Origin: Volvox africanus
Lineage: Eukaryota; Chlorophyta; Chlorophyceae; Chlamydomonadales; Volvocaceae
Assembly (NCBI GenBank): GCA_030268105.1
Contig: BSDZ01000080.1
Span: 5,085,501-5,149,500 of the forward strand
Direction: 5' to 3'
Length of the DNA stretch: 64,000 nucleotides
Shown here: one piece after another, positions 33,133 through 44,428 of the stretch
Position numbering within the stretch: the stretch's first letter is position 1
Layout: every line of letters starts with the position of its first letter
Position numbers and translations under genes: made by a program
Notes under the pieces: model-generated
The model's input: only the letters and a program-made list of their open reading frames with translations
What the model was told of the DNA's origin: nothing
Database searches by the model: none

Positions 33133-36100
33133 TTAGCCGCCTAATGCTCCCCCTGCTCCGTCCCCCTGCGCCATTTGACTCGAGGCCGCATTTTCACCTT
33201 GGCGCATCTGCGCTGCTGCCGACGTCGCGTTCGCCAAGGCCTGCTGCAACTCGATCTCCCGTATTCGATTATTAATGTACCGCTGCCCGTAGCAATTCAC
33301 GGGCAACCCTGATGTGCGATACGTGTACAGCTCGTAACAGGTCTCAGATGGCATGATGGCGTTGTAGTACATGAACTTCCCTACCGTACGATGGGAAAGA
33401 AGCACCAGCTTATGCATCAGATAGGAAGATACATCGCACAATTTATACTAGACATATTGTGGAAGAACGGACACGAACCATCATAAGCGTCATTAATGGT
33501 GAGTTTACGTATCGATGTGTTTGTTATCTGTTGTGATGCCCACCCGTTCCAGTGCATTACCCAGATTGCCGGCTCATGGAAGCATTTTGCAGACCTCCAT
33601 CCCCTAACGAGGCACCAGCACCTGGATCCCACCGCCTCGGGGTCGAAGTGGCCTAGGCCGGGCTGGGCTGCAGCGCACCTGCACACTGCTTGGTATCACA
33701 CCGGGTCGTGGTGTCATTGGCGCACGGTGATCGCGTGACCCGCGTGTCACATCGGTCCAAAGAACACGTCGCCATCTCATTTCCAGAGCATTGATTGTTG
33801 ATCTGACGGGGAAATTGATCAACAATGGAGCCGTGCAATCGAGCTCAGGAAGGGTGCTTATCACGGATATATTTTTCCGGCTAATTTTACATATCGCTGA
33901 ACTCCCACTGGTCTGGGGGCCGGCACTGGGCACGCGATGTGGGTAGAAGCGACATCCGAACATAATTCGATACGAGGTGGTCCGGCAGGTCCGGCGGGCC
34001 CGACAGACAGGAAACTTTTGCCTCCGTCCGCCCGCCCGCGTAAGTAGGCCTCATTATATACCACCGATCACACAATTATCATCCCTTGGGCGCCGTCCTG
34101 GCTCACATCCCCATTTTGACCCGCGCTGAGGCAGTGGCAAGGATGGCCTGGGGACACGGGACACGCATCCCGCCCGTGCTGCTGCCTTGGCCTTCGCACA
34201 CCCTCAGCATGTGGACGTTTCTGTGTTCCACGTGGTCCTGGCTACCTCCCCTAGCGGGCGGCCCTGCCCCGCCCTTGCCTTGGTGATCATGTCGTTCACA
34301 ACTGGGAAGCCCGGATAGAAGGTGCAGCCCGTGCCCCCAAGAGGCCTCCGAATGGTGTGGTAGGCTCTCTGGAACATAGCGTAGTAGTAGCCATCGCAGG
34401 GACCCGGCTCGGACTGCCAGATGAGTGGGAAAGGGGAATAGGTAGGCGGATGCATGGCGTGGGGCGCGAGACTGACCGGAAGGAAACAGCTCGTAGGTAG
34501 AGCTGTTTACAGGAACTGGTTGGATGAAATGGAATTCTCTAAACCTGTTGTGTCGATGCTCCGATTCCCACGACTGTCGCGTGAAAACCATTTTTCATGG
34601 AATCTTCCCTTTTTCCCTCAACGAAACGAGCGGCTCGTGTTCCTGAATCACTCCTCCTTCCAAATCACGGCCCCTCCTTGAATCCATCTGCCGCTGCTGC
34701 AAATAAAATACCGCTCCATCAAACCTGAAGAAAGAACATGTAGCGCTGGCCGCCCGTGAGAGCACAGGGCGCGGAATCTGGAAGGACGGGTGCTTCTACA
34801 AGAACCAGGCAGTCCCCAAGGTCGTCGCTGTTGTTACGGCACCGCACCAGCCCCTTGTGCGTGCACTGGAGGCCCACTAGCACGAAGCTGCTGTTGCTGG
34901 GAGGTCGCTTCGGTGACTGCAACGGATCGGCACCGCCGTATGCAGAGTCGGAAGGATCATCTGGCATGGGCGTCAGAGTTCCGTTTGGATGGCATACACC
35001 AGCGCCCGCACCCGCCGCCAGGACGACGCCTGTGGTTTGCGCAGTGGAGGAGACGGAGGGGCGGGCACCTGATTCTCTGCAGGTACGAGGGCAAGTGTTG
35101 ATGGAGGGGAAAAGTTGGGGAACGCTACGTGAACGACTGGCTGCGTATTTCAAGCCGCAACCTGGGATCCCGCCCGGAGGGGATTCCGGGAGGCCTGCCC
35201 ACTCCTCTCCCTGTCAGCTATCAGGCACGTTTTCTGCATCTCAAGCAGATACCTCCATTTTTTCGGCTTAGACCGCACGCTTTACCAGCACCCATTGATT
35301 CAGGCCTGTACAGACGTAGAGCTCTTTCCCTCTTTACTATCGGTGCAAGACGCCCCCGACATATCCCAGTCAGAAGGCAGCGCAGGTCCTAGTACCCGTC
35401 TGGACAGTGTACCAGCCATGCGCCACTCACCGGAGGTCGGCTGCCTTTGCACATAGGCTCTGAGGAAGTTTGCGCTACTCGCGTGTCAAGTCACACCTGT
35501 GTGTCCGACGCTCTTTCCTTCTTCTTCTTCTTCTTCTCCATGTCCCTACCACGCACCGGTGACGATAAGCTCCGCCATATTGGCCAGCTCCAATTGGGAG
35601 GTACTTATGGGTACATCAGCGCATTCCTGTCGCATCATGGCTGGTGTGGGCTGGGGCTGGGGCTGGGGCTGGGGCTGCGGCTGGGGCTGGGGCTGCGGCT
35701 GGGGCTGGGGCTGGGGCTGGGGCTGGGGCTGGGGCTGGGGCTGGGGCTGGGGCTGGGGCTGGGGCTGGGGCTGGGGCTGGGGCTGGGGCTGGGGCTGGGG
35801 CTGGGGCTGGGGCTGGGGCTGGGGCTGGGGCTGGGGCTGGAGCTCGGCCTGGGGCTGGGGCTGGGGCTGCACCAGCTGGTCATATCGCTGCTGCAGCTGC
35901 TGAGGCTGTTGTGTAGCTGCCGCCATTGCAGCAGCTTCCGGTTGCTGCTGGAGCTGCTCGAGTTGAGTATTTTGCAGGAGGTTATCTGTCGAGGAAACAG
36001 CTACGGTCTCTGGAACGCTTGGGTTCACACCCGGATTTTGAGAATGGGCACCCCCCCACAGCGTCAGCAACAACATCAGCAGGAGGATGAGGGGTTGCAG

Positions 36101-36217
36101 ATGGAGGGGTCTCTGTGAGCTGATTGTGCGGACGCAGCAAAGCCAACTGTGGTTGTCCCCGATGCTGCATGAGCCGGACCCCATGACGGGCTCGACGTGG
36201 TTTAAGTCGGATGTCAA
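33133..36217 (-). CDS. Probable secreted or membrane-anchored Cys-containing protein with long Gln-Pro repeat
   Basis: I do not recognise a named family. Six exons join in phase: up to 36217-35557, 35029-34725, 34413-34279, 33925-33891, 33802-33679 and 33408-33133, about 511 residues. A strong hydrophobic segment LILLLMLLLTLWGGAHS near residues 41-57 looks like a signal peptide core or anchor. The true start may be the second ATG (36184) or another exon. Then come a Gln-rich region and a Gln-Pro dipeptide tract of about 70 residues. The globular part starts RQECADVPISTSQ, continues NMAELIVTGVVLA, a loop with CHPNGT, LVGLQCTHKG, RCRNN and DCLVLVEAP, and reaches CALTGGQRYMFFLQ. Cys spacing and the RYMFFL strand recall NTR/NtA folds (inference). 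Then GPCDGYYYAMFQRAYHTIRR and a helical C-terminus. The third intron may use a GC donor (AAG|GCAAGG), or GT 33 bases later. Confidence 0.62.
35648..35868. repeat. GGGGCT hexanucleotide repeat in coding exon
   Basis: About 35 GGGGCT units with a few variant units at both ends (GCGGCT, GGAGCT). It is coding on the minus strand, where CAGCCC gives Gln-Pro dipeptides. The + strand open frames reading Gly-Leu, Trp-Gly or Ala-Gly repeats are shadows. Confidence 0.95.
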
Positions 36218-36460
36218 TTACAGGATAGCCGACGAATGGCGTGCTGCCGTGGTGCCGACACAAGGAAGGGGCAACGCGATGCGGATGGATGGCTGTCCGT
36301 GGGTGCTTGGTTCTGCTTACTGGCAGAACGGCAAACCGCCTTTCTGGGACTTGCCTCCAATATCGCTCTTGAGACGGGCTGTTGAATGTGTTAACCTACA
36401 CAAGTCTCGTCACAGTAAGCATCTGGAAGTGGCCGACACGAGCACATAGATTACGAAAGT

Positions 36461-36516
36461 GGTCCATTAGATGTCAGGGGATGTCAGGGGAATTGGTCCA
36501 TTAGATGTCAGGGGAT
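36461..36516. repeat. Short direct repeat, two copies
   Basis: TGGTCCATTAGATGTCAGGG appears twice, 34 bases apart, with an extra GATGTCAGGG copy between. No function seen. Confidence 0.8.
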
Positions 36517-37370
36517 ATCACTGTAGGCACAAGTCGCTGTATTTTGGCCCCTTCCAAGGTCGTGTCCTTCCGAGAGATGATGCGACCGGCGACCGGGACC
36601 AGTATCAGGAAGCAGCTTGCCATCCTTGGGTCAATTCAATATAATGTATTTTATATATTCAAATTCCTAAACTACAGAAATTTCATGTAATAGAATTGAG
36701 AAGCCTGAACTGGACGTCGGGTTTTGGGGTTGGTTTTACTGCGTGCTGTAAACACGAAGAACAAGGCGATTGATGCCTGTTCTACGGTATATGTTTTCCG
36801 GACAGTAAAAATCGCAGTCATTTTGAATATAATTCATTCCCAAAATCCAAACTTTCCACCGTAATTAGGCTAAATCGAGTTTGGCTGTGCGTTCATAGGT
36901 GCTTGGCCTGCCCGTACCCATGTACAACCTATCTATTTCCAAAATTTCAAAATTTCAATGCGAACGGTTTAATGAGGCTGTCATGTTGGGAGTTAACACA
37001 GGTTTCTGTAGACGGGGCACCAGTTGTTCTCACTGCTGCTCCCTGGGCGGGTTCGATCTCGAGTGGACAACTCTTGTGGGATCCCGGGTGATCCCTCCCG
37101 GCTGCTCTATCTCCAGATCATTTAATCCATGTCAATTGCTTTTTTGCATATTGAAGACATGAGATCGGTTCTCCCTCCAGTGCACCTTCCCAGTAATGGC
37201 TCTTCCATTCTTCCGGTGTTCGATTTGTCCCTTCCATCGGGCTTGGATACGGCTACACATTCGCTCAGTGCTTTTAGTTCCCCGTCCGGCTTGGTAAGCT
37301 TTCCCGGCACTCGGGGCCTTACTGGGTCGGACCCAGTACTGGGTCGGGTCTCTTCTCACGGGTCCGCATC

Positions 37371-37733
37371 TTGGCCGGGTTGATTCAGGAGCGAGCACTT
37401 CACTCTGATCAGACTTCCTCATCTGATGGGGGATTGGATTCTAGCTTTCCTCCAGCCCGATTGGGGTTTGCAGACTTGCAGATGCACCGTGTCGCGAAGT
37501 CCCCCTGTTTGGTTCACGTCGGGGCGCCACCGGCTGGCTTCTATGAGCGGGGCCTTCAGGAGGCCCAAGCGGTCCTGGATTGGGCCCTGGCCGATAGCAC
37601 CCGGGGGCAGCAGGGCACGGCGGCCGTGGAGTTGCAATCTTGGTTATTTGCCACCCGGAAAGGCCTTATCCTGCCTGTGTCCGCCCTGACGATGTCGTGC
37701 TCTCCATTGAGGAGTGGTATCCCCTATAATTAA
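37371..37733 (+). pseudogene. Possible tyrosine-recombinase N-terminal relic (DIRS-like), degenerate
   Basis: A 120-codon open frame contains ALADSTRGQQGTAAVELQSW, followed after an apparent frameshift by DDVVLSIEEWYPL. The 'STR..q....l..w' plus 'pdDV' pattern resembles the N-terminal core-binding domain of tyrosine recombinases in DIRS/Kangaroo-type retroelements known from Volvox. No catalytic Arg-His-Arg-Tyr block is found downstream: the sequence after 37735 is full of stops. This is weak pattern evidence. An exon of an unrelated gene is possible. Confidence 0.25.
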
Positions 37734-39876
37734 TGACCCTGAGAGATAGGGCTCGATGATTGCTTATCAGCAGTCGCTAGTTTGGACCCGGAATTTAAAC
37801 GTCTGAAGAACAGTTTATCTACGGGGGCCCAGTGAGTAAATGAGCAGCAGAGATAACACAGTTCTATTGTCGTCCATGTCCGCCCTCATTGACAGGACTC
37901 ATCAGTGGTTGAATGCTCCGCCTGGGAAGTGCGAACCCAAGGCCCTCAAAAGGGAGCCATGAGTTGCGGGGTGGCTTAGAAACCCACCACCAGTAGGGCC
38001 AGCAGGTGGTTCACTCGGGGCTGGCACATGGAAAGGGGCCGCAGAGAACAAGACAATCTGCGAAATCAAAACAACCAAGTGAACCTTAGCGGCCCCAACA
38101 ATGGGGCACGCGTGCCCAATGGTGTGAAGTTAACCCCCGTGGCTCCCTACACATGCCAGGTTACGGCCAGCGTAAGCATCATCATAATAATAACAATAAC
38201 AATTAAGGCACGGCGGTTGCCTAACCACCCTGGCCGGAAGCAGGATGCCGCTGGGTGTCCTATCTGCCTTAAGTGGCTGGTTCTCGCGTGCGGTCGTATT
38301 GGGCCCTTTGACCCGCCAACTGGGGCTGGCAATGCTTGTGACTACCAGAAGGGCTACACTCGTCTTCAGAAAGTGGGTGGCTATTAAGCGGCTGTCTGTG
38401 ATGCATGCATCATGTCCTAGGATAAATATGGCTGCCTATGCCAGTATTTGTTGGACTGGGAATCTTCGGCTAATGTGGCAGATTTTCTTCCAGCACTCAG
38501 GGACTTGCTGTGCGTGCAGTTTACCAGGGGCTGTTTACCATTTAACACCACCTGCCCTGCAAAGTGTTTTTCCCCGACTTATAGGCCAACTATACGTGTC
38601 AAGCTGGTCAGCCAAGATGCGGAAGGCGTCAAGGTTGTTGGCTGTCTCTTCCGGCCCTTGCAACCCAGTTCATCATTCGCGCGCAGCTGGTTCTTGTCGA
38701 CATCAGGGAATACATCCGACAAAATAAATAATGAATTGTAAAGTAAATCAGTCAACTGTCCCGTCTGAGCTCTCCCTTGTTCTACGTTGGCAGTTAAAAG
38801 AGTATGATAGGCCGAGCATTTCGGCCTAGTCCAGCCTCGACTTCAGTTTGTACGGCCCATACGAAGCAAGATTCAAGGTCCGCCGATTTGGAAATATAAT
38901 AAAACACACAAAACCATTAGGATGTGTTCTGACTTCAGAGGATGTGTGCGCGCTGGTAGTAGGAGACTAGGAGTTCGTCGAAGGAGGTAACCCCTTCAAG
39001 AACTGTAAGTCGTTCGCTTAAACGGTCTATAACGGTAGCCATTTGGGAAGTTCGCAAAATCCGAATGTGGGTAAGATAAAACACCTTACAAGCACATCGC
39101 TGAACAATTCAGGATGCGCATAAGTTGTACATAAAGTATCAGCACAATCGTTCAGTTGTTTACCTAACCCTAGAGAGGTTAAGTCGTCAACCGCCTACCA
39201 GTACCAGAGCGATCAAGCATATCCGAATCAGTATTCAGAAATTCCAGGGTAAGCATTTTATTCCTGTATGTGATGTCATGCATAACTGAAGCATCCGAGT
39301 AGCGAGATGCTCGTCGGGGGGTTAAGTATGCTTGTACAGTACTTGCACACCATACGCATGCTATTGGAATTAATTTTACAAAAATACTTGCAGTAAATTA
39401 ACCTTTGTTAAGAGAGTTAAATTACTGTCTAATGCATTAAAAATGGCTTAAAAAAGACACGATCCCTTTGTCGCAAGGTTTCGGAGCAGGACACACGCCA
39501 AGCACACGCCTGTCCTTATTGATATTGCTCATCCACACGAGCGGTTTCATACATTAGATTTATACCTTTCGTTGGTCTATTAAAATATCGACAAGTCTTC
39601 CACCACGCAGCCAGCCGTCGTTGGCCTTCGGCCGAATTAGGCCGTCGGTCGTCCATCAAAGCGGCCGCCCTACAGTTATAGAGGCAACAAGGCTCATATT
39701 AAAACAAGTAATGTAACGCAGCAGACGGAAAAGATCGAGGTGCAGCTGAACGGTGTGCTCGACTGCTTGCACGGCGGGCGAACCACTTCTGACCACCCGC
39801 CGCCATCTGAAATCAGCTTAGCTTCACCTGAATCATTCTGTAAACTGAGATTAAACTTTGTGATCTTCTTGAAAAC

Positions 39877-42123
39877 ATGGCGTCAGTTGACACGTATTTC
39901 TCGGTCTTAGCTTTATTCATCCTGTTCAGAGAGACAATTGAGGCGTCGATCATCTGCGGAGTTCTGCTTCAATTCCTTAATCGGGCCAAGCCAGCTCTGA
40001 AGAAATCAGGTACGCACGTAAATGGTCGCAGCCTCAGGATGCATTTTTACTACCGTACCCGTGAAACGCACACCGACATGTCCATTTTACGTGTTTTTTA
40101 TGCTTATACATCGGGTATGTCGATAGTGGCGTTCCAGGATTCATCCGATGATAGATTCCTAATTGCGATGCGTCCTCTACCTGCGCAGTGTGGTACGGTG
40201 TCGCCGCGGGCGTAGGCGTCAGCATTGTTTTCGGCGTGGTCTTTATCGCGGTCTACTACACGGCAAAGAACAACCTGTTCTCGGGAAAGAACCGAGACTG
40301 GTTTAAGGGCGTTATCTCATGGATCGCCGCCGTTCTCATCACAATTTTGGGTTTTGCCATGTTGCGGTTCTTGGGTTGGGAGTCCAAATGGAAGAGAAAG
40401 CTGGCAGCGGCCATGGCAGAAAAGGTGCGCATTGAATTATCGGTCCTGACCGGTACGATTCCTCAGGAAGACATGTATTGGAGCATGCAGGGAACAGCGT
40501 CACCTTCCCATCGCTTGCTTTGTATGTTGAAATAAAAGCACATATATGTTTATATACGTATGCCTCTCAGGGTTGCTCCCGATGGGATAGGGATGCTCGG
40601 TACATACAGCGTTAAGATACGTCGCATTCGCGTCCATACCATTTCACGTCTCCCTTCTTTGAGTAAGGTCCCGCTGTCTGTCCTTCCCGGGTCCCACCAC
40701 CATCAACAACACACCTTCAATCCCGAACCTCAAGATCCCTGAGGTGGCACCAGCTCCCTCCACGGACATGGGCGGAGCCGATCATGCATTGGACACCGCC
40801 GCTGTGGTCACCACCACCACCAACAACAACACCAACAACAACAACAGCGAACCGGTGCTGGTCTCGACTCGCCACAGCAGTTCCGAGTCTGAAGAGGCCA
40901 GCCCGATGGCCGCAGGGCCTCCTTCCGCTTCACCGCTAGCGCCACCAGCACAGCATCAATCAGGGGGCCTAACATCGCCCACTCTCGTCACAATGTCCTC
41001 CAGCTACACCTCTCCTACTGCCGCACACGGAAAGAAGGCCATTTCCAACGCCCTTGTCAGCACCGGCACTGCCATTGGCGCCGACAAAAGGGGCGAGATC
41101 CTCGTCTCCATGAAATATACAGTACGCGATGACAACCACGTTGATGCAGAAGCTCCAATAACCAAGCAACTGTCGGACTCTGACGACATGGACACGGAAG
41201 GCAAGGCCGTGGTGGCAGCCCCCAAACTGGACCCAGTTGACCACTCGCCCCCGACCCGCCGTGAGAACCTGAACATTTTCTTCTTAGTGTTCACCACCGT
41301 GATGCGCGAGGGCATCGAGTCGGTGGTTTTCCTCGGCGGCCTCGCCAACGTGAAGCTCACCGCTATTCCCCTGCCGGCCTTTGTTGGGATCGTGTGCGGC
41401 TGTCTGGTGGGCGTGTTTTTATACTATTCGGGCAAGCAAGTCAAGCACATCAAGTGGCTGATCATCATCATGGCTATCATCATCTTCTTCATCGCTGCTG
41501 GCCAGGTGAGCATCGGCACTGACGCGCTCATGCGTGCTGGCGCCTTTGGCTACTGCTCTCCGTGGTTGGACGAGCGTCCCTGGTATATGGTACCCATGTA
41601 CGACTGGTCGAAGTGCTGTGGAGATACTGATCCGAAGGGCGACGAGCCGATCGCGCAACAGAACAGGCAAAGGTTCTTTGCGCTGGTGCGTGCTATCTTT
41701 GGATACCAGGACAAGGGTACACCGGTGGAGCTGATCGCGTACTGCTGCTACTGGGGCCTTGTGCTGATTGTCATGGCTTTGAAGGCGTGGCATGGATCGT
41801 TGTTGGACGCGGACTGGAAGCATACAAAACAGCTGAAGAAGCTCGAGAAGGAGGCGGCGAGGCAAGCTCAGGAGAAGGCCGAGGCTGTGGCGCGAGAGGC
41901 GGCGGCGCTGGAGGGAGGCAGGGTTGGCGATAATGCCGCCACTGCTGCCGCCTCTCGCGCCACGCCAACGGTGGGCTTTGACATGGTTGCGGCGTCACCG
42001 GCGACGATGGCAGGAGGCAAGATGGCGGGGTTGCGTAAATCCATGGCATTGAGCTGGAATCCCAGCTTTTGGAGGTGCCGGTGGGGTAAAGCTGCATCGA
42101 ATAGGGCTTCATTAGAAGGGTAA
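39877..42123 (+). CDS. FTR1: FTR1-type high-affinity iron permease
   Basis: Moves ferric iron through the plasma membrane, normally paired with a multicopper ferroxidase, which is not found in this window. Three exons join in phase: 39877-40009, 40189-40424 and 40744-42123, about 582 residues. The ATG context is AACATGG. Both iron-binding motifs are present: RETIE at residues 18-22 in the first span (ALFILFRETIEASIICGVLL) and REGIE at about 311-315 (LVFTTVMREGIESVVFLGGL). Further spans: VWYGVAAGVGVSIVFGVVF, WIAAVLITILGFAMLRFLG, AFVGIVCGCLVGVFLYYSG, WLIIIMAIIIFFIAAGQV and LIAYCCYWGLVLIVMAL, about seven in all. Odd: the loop between third and fourth spans is about 170 residues of Thr/Asn/Ser-rich, acidic sequence encoded at the start of exon 3. 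The C-terminal tail is a charged helix followed by an Ala-rich stretch. No clear iron-response element was identified upstream. Confidence 0.92.
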
Positions 42124-43363
42124 ATATGAATAGCGCATGATCATTCTGGCTAGTGACAAAGTAATTTCATCTCGTTCGTGCTAAGGGTTTGAAGTGTACC
42201 TGTACCTCGTTGCAGTATGAACTTCTGTAGCAGTGTTAGTATACAGCTATTTAAGGCCGCGACGACGGGAGCTTCATGGAATGGGAACGAGGAGCGGACG
42301 TTGATGGTTTTTAGACATTTTGGTGGGTGGCAGGCAGTAGTCGAGCTCAATGCAGCACAAAATGCATCTTTTGGCGCGACTTTGGTTGACCGCCCTGTTC
42401 ATCAAATGACGGCGGGCTTTGGCATGTATCTAGACAGAATGAATTATTGAGATTTCAAAACGCAGTGAGTACGTTCATGAGTGGCTTCTTGTTGACGAGA
42501 AATATGCCATGAGAAGGTATGGAAAGGACGCAAAACCGCAAGGGTAAATACAGAGTGCGTATTCCATAAATTTGGCGGAAATGTTCCTTGATTTTGTTGA
42601 CAGATGGCAAGGGCAGCGGTCCGCTGATACGTGCTTTCAGGCGCGCGGTCGTGGCCTGGCTCCGGCAATCTGGGCAGGGCGAACCTACAGCCGCACGTGC
42701 GTTGTTTTTACATCTGAAGGAGTCCGCATGTAGACTATGCGGTCTTCAGGACTGTATCTCGGAGAGCAACCGTGCGAATGCAGCAGGGAACTCAATTCGT
42801 GTGAACCTAACACCTATCTTTTAATCCATCATATGGCTCTTTGCTCTAGCTTGGCTTGCAGGGTAGACGTTGCCGTTTTTCATTTCGTGAAGGCGTCTTA
42901 TAGTCGTATGACGTTGCTTGTGACGTTGCATGTTGGCTTTGGGTCAATTGGAACGATTAGAGCTGAGATGTACTTCTCCGAGACATACGGGGGACCTCTG
43001 ATCGGCTCCCCAACTTCTCCTTCAGGAAAGGGACCCAAACTGGGTTTCTTGTGCACGCATAACTTATTTAACATATTGCTTGAGTCCACAGGAAAGATGT
43101 GAACTCCATGCACTGAAAATGATCATGCATCCGTACTGTACGGATATATCCCAATTGAGGCTTTCTTCGGCACCAATTATTACACAAACAAATTGCCCGG
43201 TATGTATCTTCGTGACGCTTCTCCCTTCTCATGAAGCAAAAGAAAAAACTTACGTAGATCAGAGAAAGGCCTTCCAAACCAACGCTGTAAGTGCTTTGCC
43301 AACAGCCTGGCATAGGCATCGTTCTAGATCACGGCAATCCTTTCAGACATCAACGTAATAGCT
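42124..43363. other. Spacer after FTR1
   Basis: Expected to contain the FTR1 3' untranslated region. I found no TGTAA close to the stop and no open frame with recognisable features. Confidence 0.5.
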
Positions 43364-43663
43364 ATGACTTCTCGCTTGCCAATCCAATCTTTGGGAGCAC
43401 GGCTTAGTCGGTCTGCTGGAGCACGAGAGCGTCAGGCGGAGGTTACGGAGGTCGTCGCGGCAACAGCAGCATCAGCTGGTGCAGCCACTCCGTTACCTCA
43501 TATGCCTTTGGAAGGTGGGCCTCTACTACTTTCGACCAAACAGCACGAGATAATTAATTCAATTGCGATTGTTTTCGTCATCTTCGTCCTCGTCCAATAC
43601 ATCGACTTGTCCAATACAAAGCACCCGCAACCAGCTGTTTTCATGTTTAACAGATCAAAATGA
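43364..43663 (+). CDS. Possible small single-span membrane protein
   Basis: A 99-residue open frame from an ATG just after an in-frame stop. It begins MTSRLPIQSLGARLSRSAGA (basic, Ser-rich), passes through an Ala-rich linker, and ends with one hydrophobic span IINSIAIVFVIFVLVQYIDL followed by a short polar tail. The layout suits a tail-anchored or mitochondrial/ER protein, but no family is recognised. A TGTAA at 44161 is about 500 bases downstream. It could also be one exon of a larger gene, or chance. Confidence 0.35.
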   Translation: MTSRLPIQSLGARLSRSAGARERQAEVTEVVAATAASAGAATPLPHMPLEGGPLLLSTKQHEIINSIAIVFVIFVLVQYIDLSNTKHPQPAVFMFNRSK

Positions 43664-44388
43664 AACTCTCAGGCAGATTTATGAAATTGCGCTCGCGATG
43701 TCGGGGCTGTGATTCGTGTTTGCGATGTCCCGCTGTGCGTTCCCGGTCCCGTTCTCGCAGGCGGGATGGCAAGCGACCCGTGGGTCTTTGACTCCGAGGG
43801 GTCGCTGCCGTCTTTCTTGTGTAGCGACGGTGAGCAGGACTCTGCCATGAAGGACATGCGACCCATCTCTCTGTGCGGAGGCGGTCCCGGCGGGGCAGAA
43901 GCAGCAGCAGCAGCAGGTGCGCTGGGAAAAGTTGTGATTTGCGGCCGGTGGCTTCACATCACACATCATCAAGGATTAAGGGTTGAAACCGGTCAAGCAA
44001 TATAGAGTAGTATTAGTCATTTTAAGTATTGGCGCTTTTCATTTAACTAGCAAAGCATGAAGTGATATTCCTTGTCGTCAAACAGCTCTGCGAGGAAATT
44101 CATTCACGGAATTCGTTCGTCTGTCGAATAGTTCCTCCCTATAGGTGAAAGCCGGGCAGATGTAACACAACGATAGCGGTCCGGCAGCCGGTAAACCTCG
44201 CGCGAATAATGTCGAAGGGATTGCGGAATCATTCAGCTTCCATCGGAGCACACGTCACCGAGGCACGCGCGTGCATTCGTCGCCGAATTATTAACCATTT
44301 CCACAACTACTACTTGGGGTGCGACTAGTTGCGTCCGGCTCAGCTCTGCAGCTCCAACCAGGAGTCAGATTCGGGCTGGCCACACTGC

Positions 44389-44396
44389 ACGCATAC

Positions 44397-44428
<32 letters not shown>
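44389..44428. repeat. ACACAT microsatellite
   Basis: ACATAC/ACACAT repeat on the + strand between genes. No further signal. Confidence 0.85.

Larger units (their letters stand above)
36218..39876. other. Spacer: 5' regions of two divergent genes plus possible retroelement debris
   Basis: Between the start of the minus-strand secreted gene and the plus-strand FTR1. The ends of this interval must hold both promoters, but I see no defined elements. The middle (about 37.0-38.75 kb) contains GC-rich broken open frames, described separately. From 38.75 to 39.87 kb it is AT-rich with no open frame of note. Confidence 0.55.

Noticed and set aside
33653..33838. Cys-rich reading frame (NNQCSGNEMATCSLDRC...) on the minus strand
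   Set aside because: Attractive Cys spacing, but its phase does not join to the neighbouring exons, whereas the frame ending SSVQ joins on both sides; kept only as a low-probability alternative.
35447..36118. Plus-strand Gly-Leu, Trp-Gly and Ala-Gly repeat proteins
   Set aside because: Hexanucleotide repeat open in all frames; only the minus strand has a signal-like leader and phase-matched exons.
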